Of a stretch of 64,000 bases of DNA, positions 10,037 to 18,717 are shown one piece after another. Each line of letters opens with the position of its first letter. Positions within the stretch are counted from its first letter, which is position 1. The notes beneath the pieces are model-generated. The model saw nothing but the letters and a program-made list of their open reading frames with translations, did not search any database and was not told the origin of the DNA. The DNA comes from Pararobbsia alpina_A (GTDB lineage: Bacteria; Pseudomonadota; Gammaproteobacteria; Burkholderiales; Burkholderiaceae), in contig NZ_OZ221287.1 in assembly GCF_965118125.1 (NCBI RefSeq), positions 2,852,001 through 2,916,000 of the forward strand, written 5' to 3'. Both the position numbers and the translations under genes were made by a program.

Positions 10037-11197
10037 TTAGCGCGCTTCCACCTGCCACGCACCATTGCGTTCGACGAGCACGCGATCGAAGTCGAATTCG
10101 TCGACCGTATGTTCATGACCGGGCAATGCCTGAATCACGACCTCACCCGCATCGCGCAGCGCAGCGACACGCTCGCGCACGGCGGGGTCATGCGTCCACG
10201 GCGCAAGGATCGCGCTGCTGCGCGCTTCGATCGGCGAAATCCGCCCGACTTCGCGCAGGTCGAGTGAAAAGCCGGTCGCCGCACGCGCGCGGCCGTACAG
10301 TTCGCCGATATGGTCGTAGCGGCCGCCGCGCGCGACGGCATTGGGCACGCCGTCGACATACGCCGCGAACATCACGCCGCTGTGGTACTGGTAGCCGCGC
10401 AGATCGGCGAGATCGATCGTGACTTCGACCCCCGAGACTTGCGCTGCAAGGAACTGGAGCTCGTCGAGCGCTTTCGACACCGCCGGAGTGGCAGGCAGCA
10501 CGGCGCGTGCACGGTCGATCACCGAGACATCGCCGTAAAGCGTCGGCAAGGCAAGCAACGCGCGGCGCGTGACTTCAGGCAGATCCGCGGTCAGATCGCG
10601 CAGCACCGAGACGTCCTTGCCTGCCAGGGCGGCGAACAACGGATATTCGCGGGTCTCGGCATCGGCGACATCGGCCAGCAAGGCGCCGAGGACACCGGCA
10701 TGGCACAGGTCGAGCCGCACATCGCGCAGGCCGATCAGCGCGAGCGTGTCGAGCATCAGCTGCTGCACTTCGACGTCGGCCTCGAGGCCGGCGTGACCAT
10801 AGATTTCCGCACCGATCTGATACGGCTCACGCGTGGCATGCATGCCGCGCGGACGCGTTTGCAGCACGCTGCCGGCGTAGCACAGGCGCGTCACGCCGCG
10901 ACGGTTCAGCAGATGCGCGTCGATGCGCGACACCTGCGGCGTGATGTCGGCACGCAGCCCCATCGAACGGCCAGAGAGCTGATCGACGAGCTTGAAGGTG
11001 CGCAGATCGAGGTCCGAGCCGGAGCCGGTCAGCAGCGACTCGAGATACTCGAGCATCGGCGGCATCACGAGTTCGTAGCCGTAGCAACGGAAGCGATCGA
11101 GCACGCGGCGGCGCAGTTCTTCGAGCTTGCGCGCCTCGGACGGCAACACGTCGGCAATGTTTTCAGGCAGGAGCCAGGTAGACAGCTGAGCGGTCAT
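10037..11197 (-). CDS. hisZ: ATP phosphoribosyltransferase regulatory subunit
   Basis: 386 residues. A histidyl-tRNA-synthetase-like protein without a tRNA-binding tail, forming a complex with the short HisG enzyme and making the first step of histidine synthesis active and feedback-sensitive. The start MTAQLSTWLLPENIADVLP and the class II core (MPPMLEYLESLLTG, then RADITPQVSRIDAHLL and PRGMHATREPYQIGAE) are typical of HisZ. A longer in-frame reading reaches 11302 but translates sequence with no family similarity. The presence of hisZ implies a short-form hisG elsewhere in the genome. It lies between the hflC-associated DUF2065 gene and purA, the usual Burkholderiaceae order. Confidence 0.95.
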   Translation of the reverse strand: MTAQLSTWLLPENIADVLPSEARKLEELRRRVLDRFRCYGYELVMPPMLEYLESLLTGSGSDLDLRTFKLVDQLSGRSMGLRADITPQVSRIDAHLLNRRGVTRLCYAGSVLQTRPRGMHATREPYQIGAEIYGHAGLEADVEVQQLMLDTLALIGLRDVRLDLCHAGVLGALLADVADAETREYPLFAALAGKDVSVLRDLTADLPEVTRRALLALPTLYGDVSVIDRARAVLPATPAVSKALDELQFLAAQVSGVEVTIDLADLRGYQYHSGVMFAAYVDGVPNAVARGGRYDHIGELYGRARAATGFSLDLREVGRISPIEARSSAILAPWTHDPAVRERVAALRDAGEVVIQALPGHEHTVDEFDFDRVLVERNGAWQVEAR

Positions 11198-11405
11198 TTC
11201 ACGTACGGTCCTCATGCCGTGCACGCGGCACTGGCCGCGGCACGATGTCGGGATAAGTCGCGCACCGGCGCGAGGCCCCCCGGGGCCTTGCAAACGGTGC
11301 ATGGATTCAGTTCTCGCCGCATTCGTCGCGCACGCCCGCCCTCAAGGCGGACTCCATGCGGCGAAGTCATGGCACACGAACCGGCGGCGTCGCGCCGGCC
11401 CGCGC

Positions 11406-11600
11406 TCAGCCCAGGATCACGAGGAGCAGGATAAGCCCCAGGACCATGGAGATCAGCCCGCCGATCCGGATGCGGTTCGGCGGCATCTGGGCGATCTTCT
11501 TGAAGGTATTGCTCCAGGCGTCCGGTGCGACAAAAGGCAATATGCCTTCCAGCACCAGCATCAATGCAAATGCAGCACCCAGCGACTCGAGCATGCTCAC
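11406..11600 (-). CDS. DUF2065 small membrane protein
   Basis: 64 residues with two hydrophobic segments (about residues 5-22, LGAAFALMLVLEGILPFV, and 46-63, ending ILLLVILG) joined by a short polar loop containing FKKIAQMPPNRIR. Size, spacing and position match the DUF2065 family, which is regularly found just after hflC. The gene begins 12 bases after the hflC stop and so belongs to the hflK-hflC transcript. Its function is unknown; the constant linkage suggests a link to the HflKC membrane complex, but that is inference. A second possible start lies six bases in. Confidence 0.85.
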   Translation of the reverse strand: MSMLESLGAAFALMLVLEGILPFVAPDAWSNTFKKIAQMPPNRIRIGGLISMVLGLILLLVILG

Positions 11601-11612
11601 GATGTTTTTCGG

Positions 11613-12539
11613 TCAGTGTTTGGCGCGAGGGGTCGCAGTGCCCGGCACGGCCGCTGCCGGTACGCCGAGGTTGCCCGCAGGATCACGCATAAAGCGGAAG
11701 AAAGCATTCGACGGATCGACCACGATCACATCGTGCGGATTCGCGAAGCTCGCACGGTAAGCCTCGAGGCTCCGGTAAAACGCATAGAACTGGGTGTCGC
11801 GGCCATACGCATCGGCGTAGATCGTTGAAGCCTGCGCGTCGCCCTCGCCCTTGAGCTGCTGTGCCTGAGCCTGCGCATCGGCTTCGATCGCGGCACGCTG
11901 TGAATCGGCGTCGGTGCGGATCTTCTCGGCTTCGGCGATACCCGCGGTGCGGATCTGCGCGGCCTGCGCCTGCACGGCGGCGGTCATGCGGTGATAGACG
12001 GCGTCACTTTCTTCGGAGAGCAGATCGAGCCGCTCGAAGCGCACGTCGACCAGTTCAACGCCACGCGGACCCAGGACCTCGGCGGCCTTCGTACGCGCTG
12101 CGATAAGCGTCGCGTCGCGCTGCGTCGAAATCAGCTCGCTGAGCGTGTGTTGAGCAACGACGGTCGTGAGGCCATCACGCACCTGCGACGCGACCTTTTC
12201 GGGGCCGATCGACAAGTCCGTGCCGAACGCAGCCATAAACGCGCGCGGGTCGACGATGCGCCATTTGACGAGCACGTCGGCGAGCACGACCTTGTTGTCG
12301 GACGTCGAGAAACGGTCGCCGTCCGGATTGTCGACGGACTGGATACGGCGATCGAGCAGCACCACGCTTTGCAGCGGCGGCGGCGCCTTGATATGCAGCC
12401 CCGGGGTGTCGATCACCTGGGCGACCTGACCACCCGCGACGATCACGGCATATTTACGCTGATCGACGGTGAACAGCGTCGAAGAGCCCACGAGCAACAG
12501 CACGATCACGACAACGATCAATGCGACGATACGGTTCAT
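11613..12539 (-). CDS. hflC: HflC, subunit of the FtsH-regulating HflKC complex
   Basis: 308 residues. One N-terminal membrane anchor (residues 4-24, IVALIVVVIVLLLVGSS) is followed by an SPFH/band-7 domain and a helical C-terminal region with EAEKIRTDADSQRAAIEADA, typical of the coiled-coil part. HflC and HflK build a large periplasm-facing cage around the FtsH protease and restrain degradation of membrane proteins. The gene follows hflK by only nine bases and precedes the DUF2065 gene by twelve. The last 15 residues are Ala/Pro-rich and variable. Everything expected of the family is present. Confidence 0.95.
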   Translation of the reverse strand: MNRIVALIVVVIVLLLVGSSTLFTVDQRKYAVIVAGGQVAQVIDTPGLHIKAPPPLQSVVLLDRRIQSVDNPDGDRFSTSDNKVVLADVLVKWRIVDPRAFMAAFGTDLSIGPEKVASQVRDGLTTVVAQHTLSELISTQRDATLIAARTKAAEVLGPRGVELVDVRFERLDLLSEESDAVYHRMTAAVQAQAAQIRTAGIAEAEKIRTDADSQRAAIEADAQAQAQQLKGEGDAQASTIYADAYGRDTQFYAFYRSLEAYRASFANPHDVIVVDPSNAFFRFMRDPAGNLGVPAAAVPGTATPRAKH

Positions 12540-12548
12540 CGCGGGCCC

Positions 12549-13964
12549 CTAGCGAATGTCTTTGCTGGCATCGCGGCTGCGAAACAGCTGCGAGCGGTCT
12601 TCGGTCGACGCACCGCTGTCGGGTGCGTTCGCGCCCGGGCTTGCCGCCGATGCATTGTCCGGCGACGCGGGCGCGGCCGATGCGGCAGCGTCAGCGCCCG
12701 AGTCCGCGCCAGGTGCCACGGCACCCGAAGCGGCCGGCGCACCGGCTGCGGGTGCACCGCTGGCCGCCGGGGGTACGACGGTCATGCCGGAGACCTTGGC
12801 GGTCACGCCGTTCGCAGCGAGCAGCTTGTCGAGCGGCAGATAGACCGTGTTGTTCCCCGAATGCGTATCGACCAGCACCTTGGTCGCATTGGTGTAGATC
12901 TCTTGCATCGTGTCGATGTACATGCGCTCGCGGGTCACGACCGGCGACTTCTGGTAGTCGGCCAGCGCCTGCAGGAATTTCTGCGCATTGTTCTGCGCCT
13001 CGGTCACGATGTGAATCTTGTAGTCGCCGGCGGCCTGCACGGTGCTCGCCGCATCGACACGTGCCTTCGGCAGGATCGATTCGGCATAGGCACGCGCATC
13101 CGACTTGAGCTTGTCGCTGTCCTGGGTGGCCTTGACTGCGTCGGCGTTGGCCGCCTGGACCTGATCCGGTGTCTGGATGCCCTGCACCGTCACGCTGACG
13201 AGCGCGATGCCGGCCTGATATTTGTCGAGGCTGGCCTGGATCGCCGACTGCAACTGCGTCGCGAATTCGCCGTGCTGGCCCGAGACGAGCGCATCGAGCG
13301 AATTCGAGCCGACCAGCACACGCGCGGCGACTTGCGCGGCCTGCGTGACGGCCGTTTCGGGATCGACGTTGTTGAAGAGGAAGGCGCGCGCATCGTTGAT
13401 GCGGAACTGGACCGTGAAGCGCAGATCGACGATATCGCCGTCGCGCGTCAGCATCGACGCGTCTTTCATGCCGGTGGCCGGCACGATGTTCGCGCGGCCG
13501 ATATCGACCGAGCGAAGCTGGGAAATGTTGACGATTTCGTCCGCTTCGATCGGGAACGGCAAGCGCCACTGAACGCCGGAAGCAGTGATGTGGCGATACT
13601 GGCCGAAGCGCGTCACGACACCGGCCTGGCCATCGGGCACGACGAACACGCCGTTGCCGAGCCAGACGGCGATCACGAGACCGACGACGACGAGCGTCGC
13701 ATTGCGTCCCGTGTGACCCTGCCGGGGCGAAGGCGAACCACCGCCGCCGCCCTTGCGACCAAACAGCCGCGACAGCCGGCGATTGAAGTCTCTCCAGAGA
13801 TCCTCGAGGTCGGGCGGACCGCCCTGCGGGTCGCGCGGACCCTGCCCGCCACCACCGCCATCGCGACCGCCGCGCGGATCGTTCATGGCGAACACGACCG
13901 TCGACTTGCGCGTCAGACGGTCCGGCACTCGCGTCCACCTCTTGCGTTGCTCGTTGTTCAACAT
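12549..13964 (-). CDS. hflK: HflK, subunit of the FtsH-regulating HflKC complex
   Basis: Partner of HflC. A Gly-rich N-terminal cytoplasmic segment with PPDLEDLWRDFNRRLSRLFG is followed by a single membrane helix (NATLVVVGLVIAVWLGNGVFVV), an SPFH domain, a helical region and an unusually long Ala/Pro/Ser tail of roughly 90 residues. I place the start at the ATG at 13964 (MLNNEQRKRW, 471 residues) because this segment aligns with the expected N terminus. The frame stays open to 14036, and an internal ATG at 13886 (MNDPRGG) is also possible. It lies 114 bases after hflX and nine before hflC. Confidence 0.93.
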   Translation of the reverse strand: MLNNEQRKRWTRVPDRLTRKSTVVFAMNDPRGGRDGGGGGQGPRDPQGGPPDLEDLWRDFNRRLSRLFGRKGGGGGSPSPRQGHTGRNATLVVVGLVIAVWLGNGVFVVPDGQAGVVTRFGQYRHITASGVQWRLPFPIEADEIVNISQLRSVDIGRANIVPATGMKDASMLTRDGDIVDLRFTVQFRINDARAFLFNNVDPETAVTQAAQVAARVLVGSNSLDALVSGQHGEFATQLQSAIQASLDKYQAGIALVSVTVQGIQTPDQVQAANADAVKATQDSDKLKSDARAYAESILPKARVDAASTVQAAGDYKIHIVTEAQNNAQKFLQALADYQKSPVVTRERMYIDTMQEIYTNATKVLVDTHSGNNTVYLPLDKLLAANGVTAKVSGMTVVPPAASGAPAAGAPAASGAVAPGADSGADAAASAAPASPDNASAASPGANAPDSGASTEDRSQLFRSRDASKDIR

Positions 13965-14078
13965 TAGCTGCCGGTTTTCCCGAATCGAAAGGGGTGCATT
14001 CAGACCGTCGATCGCATCGAACCCGTCGCGTTGCATCGGTGGCGCGGACCCTGGCGCGAACCTTATTGCATGTTTCGC

Positions 14079-15284
14079 TCAGGCGTCGTGTTCGTGCATC
14101 GGCTCGTGATGATCGGGGTGATCCGCGTCGCGACGCGTCTCGCGCTCAAGGCGCGGATCGTGCGCTTCAGGCTCATCGTTCGCATCTGTGTCTGCCTGCG
14201 ACGCAGTGATCAGTTCCGTGATCGCGGCTCGCAGCGCGTCGAGGCCCATGCCTTCGCGCGCGCTCAAAAAAACGCGGCTGATCTTACCATACTCATCCCG
14301 CTCGATTTCCCCGCCCCGGCCCGTCAGTTCGGGCACGGCGTCGATCTTGTTGTACACGAAGATCTGCGGCACATCGAGTGCGCCGATCTCGTTGAGCACG
14401 ATGTTGACCTGCTCGATCTGGGCGAGCTTGACGGGGCTCGACGCGTCGACGACGTGCACGAGCAGGTCTGCATGCACCGTTTCCTCGAGCGTCGCGCGGA
14501 ATGCGGCGACGAGTTGGTGAGGCAGTTCGCGAATAAAGCCGACCGTGTCGGACAGCACGATATTGCCCGCTTCCTCGCCGAGATACACGCGACGCGATGT
14601 CGTATCGAGCGTCGCGAACAACTGGTCGGCCGCGTACGCATTGGCCTTGGTCAGTGCATTGAACAGCGTCGACTTGCCCGCGTTCGTATAGCCGACAAGC
14701 GAAACCGAAAACGCCTTCGAACGCTCGCGCTGCCGGCGTTGCGTGCCGTGCTGCCTACGCAGGCGATCCAGGCGGAGTTTGAGCTGCTTGATGCGCTCGC
14801 CGATCAGTCGCCGGTCGGTTTCGAGCTGGGTTTCACCCGGGCCGCGAAGACCGATACCGCCCTTCTGGCGCTCAAGGTGGGTCCACGCGCGCACGAGGCG
14901 CGTCGACAAATAGGTCAGCTGGGCGAGCTCGACTTGCAGCTTGCCTTCATGGCTGCGTGCGCGTTGCGCAAAGATATCGAGAATCAGGCTGGTGCGATCG
15001 ATCACGCGGCATTTGAGCGCGCCTTCGAGATTGCGCTGCTGGCCCGGGGTCAACGCGTGATTGAAGATCACGAGTTCGACGTCGTTCGCTTCGACGGCGA
15101 GCCGGAGCTCTTCCGCCTTGCCGCTGCCGATGAACATTTTGGGATCGGGGCTCGAGCGTTTGCCGGTCAGGGTGACGACGGCCTGCGCGCCCGCGCTCTT
15201 GGCGAGCAAGACGAGTTCTTCGAGGCTGGCCTCGAAATCAATCTTGCCGAAATCGATACTGACGAGTGCTGCGTTGGTGGTCAA
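14079..15284 (-). CDS. hflX: Ribosome-associated GTPase HflX
   Basis: 401 residues. The N-terminal HflX domain includes FNHALTPGQQRNLEGALKC and the glycine-rich GGIGLRGPGETQLETDRR. A GTPase domain follows with G1 GYTNAGKSTLFN, G3 DTVGFIRELPHQLVAAF and G4 NKID. The protein ends in a His/Asp/Glu-rich tail (PDHHEPMHEHDA). HflX binds the 50S subunit and rescues or splits stalled ribosomes, especially after heat. The gene follows hfq, as in many proteobacteria, with a GC-rich hairpin between them. The start MTTNAALVSIDFGKIDF fits Burkholderiaceae versions. Confidence 0.96.
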   Translation of the reverse strand: MTTNAALVSIDFGKIDFEASLEELVLLAKSAGAQAVVTLTGKRSSPDPKMFIGSGKAEELRLAVEANDVELVIFNHALTPGQQRNLEGALKCRVIDRTSLILDIFAQRARSHEGKLQVELAQLTYLSTRLVRAWTHLERQKGGIGLRGPGETQLETDRRLIGERIKQLKLRLDRLRRQHGTQRRQRERSKAFSVSLVGYTNAGKSTLFNALTKANAYAADQLFATLDTTSRRVYLGEEAGNIVLSDTVGFIRELPHQLVAAFRATLEETVHADLLVHVVDASSPVKLAQIEQVNIVLNEIGALDVPQIFVYNKIDAVPELTGRGGEIERDEYGKISRVFLSAREGMGLDALRAAITELITASQADTDANDEPEAHDPRLERETRRDADHPDHHEPMHEHDA

Positions 15285-15330
15285 TGGATTGAGAGTCTGT
15301 TAAAGAGCCGGCGCCTCGGCCCGGGTTGGC

Positions 15331-15353
15331 AACGGCCCGCTTGCGGGCCGTTT
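15331..15353 (-). terminator. Hairpin between hfq and hflX, possible partial terminator
   Basis: AACGGCCCGC (15331-15340) and GCGGGCCGTT (15343-15352) form a perfect 10-base stem around a two-base centre. On the minus strand no T run follows, so it may act as an RNA processing or stability element rather than a full terminator between hfq and hflX. Confidence 0.45.
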
Positions 15354-15397
15354 GCTTCCGTTACACAGGCGCACGGCAATGGGAGCCTTGGCGTGCC

Positions 15398-15634
15398 TCA
15401 GGACGTTTCGGCATCCGGATGGAAGTTGACCGGGCGAGCCGGGACGACCGTCGAGATTGCGTGCTTGTACACCATCTGAGTCACGGTATTGCGGAGCAGA
15501 ACGACGTACTGGTCGAACGATTCAATGTTGCCTTGCAACTTGATCCCGTTGACGAGGTAAATCGACACGGGCACATGTTCTTTTCGCAGTGCGTTCAGGA
15601 ACGGGTCTTGTAGTAGTTGCCCTTTGTTGCTCAT
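15398..15634 (-). CDS. hfq: RNA chaperone Hfq
   Basis: 78 residues from the ATG at 15634 (MSNKGQLLQDPFLNALRKE). The Sm1 part (VSIYLVNGIKLQGNIESFDQ) and Sm2 signature (YKHAIST) are intact, and the C-terminal tail is short (PVNFHPDAETS). Hfq hexamers bring small regulatory RNAs to their target messages. The open frame extends to 15673, but the extra 13 residues are not part of the family. It lies downstream of der, with about 260 bases between them, and upstream of hflX. A possible -10 box (TATAGT on the minus strand, 15707-15712) lies ahead of it without a convincing -35. Confidence 0.97.
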   Translation of the reverse strand: MSNKGQLLQDPFLNALRKEHVPVSIYLVNGIKLQGNIESFDQYVVLLRNTVTQMVYKHAISTVVPARPVNFHPDAETS

Positions 15635-15897
15635 AGCAGGCTCCGTTTTGTTTTTTGCGGGTTGAAATGACAACGGGACGAAGAAAAAGAAATCCGACCC
15701 AGTGACACTATAGCCGATTTTCCCCGCCCCACACCGCGCGCCGGCGGTGCTTCAAGAGTCCGCTCAAGCAAGCCCCGAGCCGCTGTGCGGCACATTCGGG
15801 TTGCACTGCAGCAGCCATTCGCTGCCGCCGCAAACGTACCCGTACCCCGTCTCCGCGACGTAGCCCGCGTTCGTTTCCTGTGCTTGCCCTGCCCCCG

Positions 15898-17235
15898 TCA
15901 GTCCTTGTCCGCGTACGGGTTCTTGCTCGATCGAAACTCTATGCGCAATGGAGTGCCCGTCAGTCCGAAAGTTTCCCGGAAGCGACCTTCAAGATAGCGT
16001 TTGTACGCGTCGGTGATCGCATCGAGCGCGTTGCCGTGCACGACGATGATCGGAGGATTCTGTCCGCCCTGGTGGGCGTAGCGCAACTTCGGACGAACCG
16101 GGCCCTTGCGCCGCGGCTGCTGGAACTGCACGGCATCGATCAGCGCACGCGTGAGACGCGGCGTCGCGAGCTTCGACATGGCCGCTGCATAGGCTTCGTC
16201 CACCGAGCGCATCAGCGCGCCGATGCCCGTGTTGTCCTTCGCCGAGATGAAGTGGAATTTCGCGAAGTCGAGGAATTTGAGCTTGCGCTGCAGATCGTGC
16301 TTGATCCTGTCGCGCGTGTGCCCGTCGAGCCCATCCCATTTGTTCACGCCGACCACGAGTGCGCGGCCTTGTTCGACGACGAAGCCGGCGATATGCGCGT
16401 CCTGCTCGCTGACGTCCTGACGTGCATCGAGTAGCAGGATCACGACGTTCGCGTCGGAGATCGATTGCAGCGTCTTGACCACCGAGAACTTCTCGATCGC
16501 CTCGAACACCTTGCCGCGACGGCGCAGACCCGCCGTATCGATCAGCGTGTACGGGCGGCCCTGCCGCTCGAATTCGACGTGGATCGAGTCGCGCGTGGTG
16601 CCCGGCATGTCGAATGCGATCACGCGCTCTTCGCCGATCAGCGTGTTGACGAGCGTCGACTTGCCGACGTTCGGACGTCCGACGATGGCGATTTTCGTGC
16701 CACGCGTGTTGGCGGTCTCGTCCTCTTCTTCGGGGCGGTCTGCGTATGCGATGGCCAGCGCATCGTCGATCGTTTCGGCAACACCGTCGCCGTGCGCGGA
16801 CGAAATCGCGCGCGGTTCGCCAAGGCCGAGTTCGTAGAAATCGGCGGCGACGGCGCTGTATTGCATGCCTTCGGCTTTGTTGACCACGAGCACGATCGGA
16901 CGGCCGGCCTTGCGCAGATAGTCGGCAATCGACTTGTCCTGCGGGGCGAGGCCGTTACGGCCGTCGACGATAAAGACGATGACGTCGGATTCTTCGACGG
17001 CCTGACGCGTCTGGCGCGCCATCTCGTGCAGGATGCCGTCCTTCGCGACGGGCTCGAAGCCGCCTGTGTCGACAACGAGATACGGACGCGAACCGACCCG
17101 GCCCTCGCCGTAGTGGCGGTCGCGTGTCAGCCCCGGCAGGTCGGCGACGAGCGCGTCGCGCGTGCGCGTAAGCCGGTTGAACAGGGTCGATTTGCCGACA
17201 TTCGGCCGCCCAACGAGGGCGATAACGGGTTTCAT
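15898..17235 (-). CDS. der: Ribosome assembly GTPase Der (EngA)
   Basis: 445 residues with two consecutive GTPase domains, each with its own P-loop: GRPNVGKSTLFN at about residue 8 and GRPNVGKSTLVN near 190. G3 motifs DTGGF and DTAGLRRRGK, and G4 motifs NKAEG and NKWDG, are also present. A C-terminal KH-like domain follows and ends in a basic tail. Der is needed for 50S subunit maturation. The start at 17235 is only 12 bases after the T run of a terminator-like hairpin, which leaves almost no room for a separate promoter. It follows bamB, as in most proteobacteria. Confidence 0.97.
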   Translation of the reverse strand: MKPVIALVGRPNVGKSTLFNRLTRTRDALVADLPGLTRDRHYGEGRVGSRPYLVVDTGGFEPVAKDGILHEMARQTRQAVEESDVIVFIVDGRNGLAPQDKSIADYLRKAGRPIVLVVNKAEGMQYSAVAADFYELGLGEPRAISSAHGDGVAETIDDALAIAYADRPEEEDETANTRGTKIAIVGRPNVGKSTLVNTLIGEERVIAFDMPGTTRDSIHVEFERQGRPYTLIDTAGLRRRGKVFEAIEKFSVVKTLQSISDANVVILLLDARQDVSEQDAHIAGFVVEQGRALVVGVNKWDGLDGHTRDRIKHDLQRKLKFLDFAKFHFISAKDNTGIGALMRSVDEAYAAAMSKLATPRLTRALIDAVQFQQPRRKGPVRPKLRYAHQGGQNPPIIVVHGNALDAITDAYKRYLEGRFRETFGLTGTPLRIEFRSSKNPYADKD

Positions 17236-17247
17236 ATTTTCAATACC

Positions 17248-17285
17248 AAAAAGCGCATACGGCCGGCATTGAAGCCGGCCGCATG
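17248..17285 (-). terminator. Terminator-like hairpin directly ahead of der
   Basis: On the minus strand CATGCGGCCGGC (17285-17274) pairs with GCCGGCCGTATG (17267-17256) over 12 positions with one G-T pair and a six-base loop. CGC and five T (17252-17248) follow. This has the form of an intrinsic terminator, yet the der start codon is 12 bases further on. It could end the bamB message or attenuate der. Confidence 0.65.
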
Positions 17286-17398
17286 AATGCGATGAGTCGC
17301 GCCGCCCTGAACCCTGCTTGCCATCCGTTGTGGGAATGGCTCTGCCCGGGTTCGCGGGCGGTCCGGGACGCGCGCCTTCGCGCCGCCCCGATCGTCAG

Positions 17399-18571
17399 TT
17401 ATTGCGCACGATAGGCGTAGATATCGCCATCACGCGCCTGGACGACGACCGTGTCGCCGGCCACGACGGCCGGCGCGGAAATGCCACTTCCATTCGCCTT
17501 GACGCGCGCCACGAGCACACCCGTGTCACGTGCGAGGAAATGCAGATAGCCTTCGGCGTCACCGACTGCGACGGCGTTGCCGATGATCGTCGGCGCCGTC
17601 AGCGTACGGCTCTTCAGCGCCGAATTTTGCCAGACGCGCTGGCCGTTTGCGGCGTCGTACAGCGAGACTTCCGACCAGTCATTGGTCGAAATCACCGCGC
17701 TTTGGTCAGCCGTCAGGCCACCGTAGCTCGAAAACGGCTGTTCCCATACCGGGCGGCCGCTTTCTGCTTCGAAGCAGCCGATCCGGCCCTGGAACGTCAC
17801 GGCGCAGGTCTCACGACCGACCAGCGTCGGCGCGCCAGCCACGTCGTTGATCCGTTCGACTTCGGTCACGCCCGTCGGATACGACACCGGCGTCTGCCAG
17901 TATGCGTCGCCCGTTTCGAGGTTGATCGCCGCAAGCGAACCGCCCGGGAAGCCGGCGAGCACGGCCGTGCCGCCTGCGAAGGTCATGCCGACCGTCGTGC
18001 GCAGGTTCAGCGGCACGCTGCGGTTGCGGAAGCTCCACTTCTGCTCGCCTGTATCCGCGTTGAACGCCGTGATACGGCCGTCGATCGTACGCACGAGCAC
18101 GTAGCCGTTGCCAACCAGCGGCGGCGTCACGATTTCGCCGCTCGCGTTGGCCTTCCACAGCTGCTTGCCGTCCTTGCCGAGCACGTAGACCGTGCCGTCG
18201 AGGCCGCCCACGGCGGTCAGATTGCCGTCGCTGCCGACACCGGCCGACAGGTCGTCGTCGACCTTGATCGACCAGATGGTCTTGCCGCTCGTCGCATCGA
18301 TCCGGATCACGCTGCCGTTGCGGCCTGCCGCGAACACGTCGTTGCCGACGGCGACCGGCTGAAACAGATACTTGCCGGCCTTGCCCACGCTTGCGGACCA
18401 GACCTGCTTGACGTCCAGCGTCGGCTTGAAGTCCGTCAGCGGCGTCGGTTCCCGGCGCGGGTCTTCATGCGAGCTGCAGGCGGCGAGCACCGAAGCCAGA
18501 GACACCGCGACAACTGCACTGCCGAGCCATTGCGCTGCGCGCGCGATCGAAACCTTCGTTGGGTAACCCAT
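17399..18571 (-). CDS. bamB: Outer-membrane assembly lipoprotein BamB
   Basis: 390 residues from the ATG at 18571 (MGYPTKVSIARAAQWLG). A hydrophobic segment ends in the lipobox SVLAAC, giving a lipidated cysteine near residue 31. The rest is an eight-bladed beta-propeller of repeated PQQ-like blades, visible as recurring patterns such as IRIDATSGKTIWS, YVLGKDGKQLWK and TAFNADTGEQKWSF. BamB helps the BamA complex insert beta-barrel proteins in the outer membrane. The upstream in-frame extension to 18658 is not part of the protein. It follows yfgM and precedes der, the standard order. Confidence 0.95.
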   Translation of the reverse strand: MGYPTKVSIARAAQWLGSAVVAVSLASVLAACSSHEDPRREPTPLTDFKPTLDVKQVWSASVGKAGKYLFQPVAVGNDVFAAGRNGSVIRIDATSGKTIWSIKVDDDLSAGVGSDGNLTAVGGLDGTVYVLGKDGKQLWKANASGEIVTPPLVGNGYVLVRTIDGRITAFNADTGEQKWSFRNRSVPLNLRTTVGMTFAGGTAVLAGFPGGSLAAINLETGDAYWQTPVSYPTGVTEVERINDVAGAPTLVGRETCAVTFQGRIGCFEAESGRPVWEQPFSSYGGLTADQSAVISTNDWSEVSLYDAANGQRVWQNSALKSRTLTAPTIIGNAVAVGDAEGYLHFLARDTGVLVARVKANGSGISAPAVVAGDTVVVQARDGDIYAYRAQ

Positions 18572-18650
18572 TCTGTTAAGAAGCCCTTGAATAATCGGGA
18601 AAACCGGCCGGCAGACGCGGGGTCGCCGGCAATGCGTGCGAATGTGGCAA

Positions 18651-18701
18651 GCGGCCACGGCGACACCCCGGCATCATTGCCAGGGGCTTGCCTGTGGCCG
18701 C
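18651..18701 (-). other. Two-layer stem-loop between yfgM and bamB
   Basis: An outer stem GCGGCCAC/GTGGCCGC (18651-18658 and 18694-18701) encloses an inner stem CCCCGGCA with TGCC-A-GGGG (18666-18673 and 1878-18686 region, i.e. 18678-18686). There is no T run, so it is more likely a message-stability or processing element than a terminator. Function unproven. Confidence 0.45.
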
Positions 18702-18717
18702 CGGGGCCTGCGCGGGG

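Noticed and set aside
11198..11302. A longer HisZ starting at 11302
   Set aside because: The extra residues are Pro/Gly/Arg-rich with no family similarity; MTAQLSTWLLPENI is the usual start.
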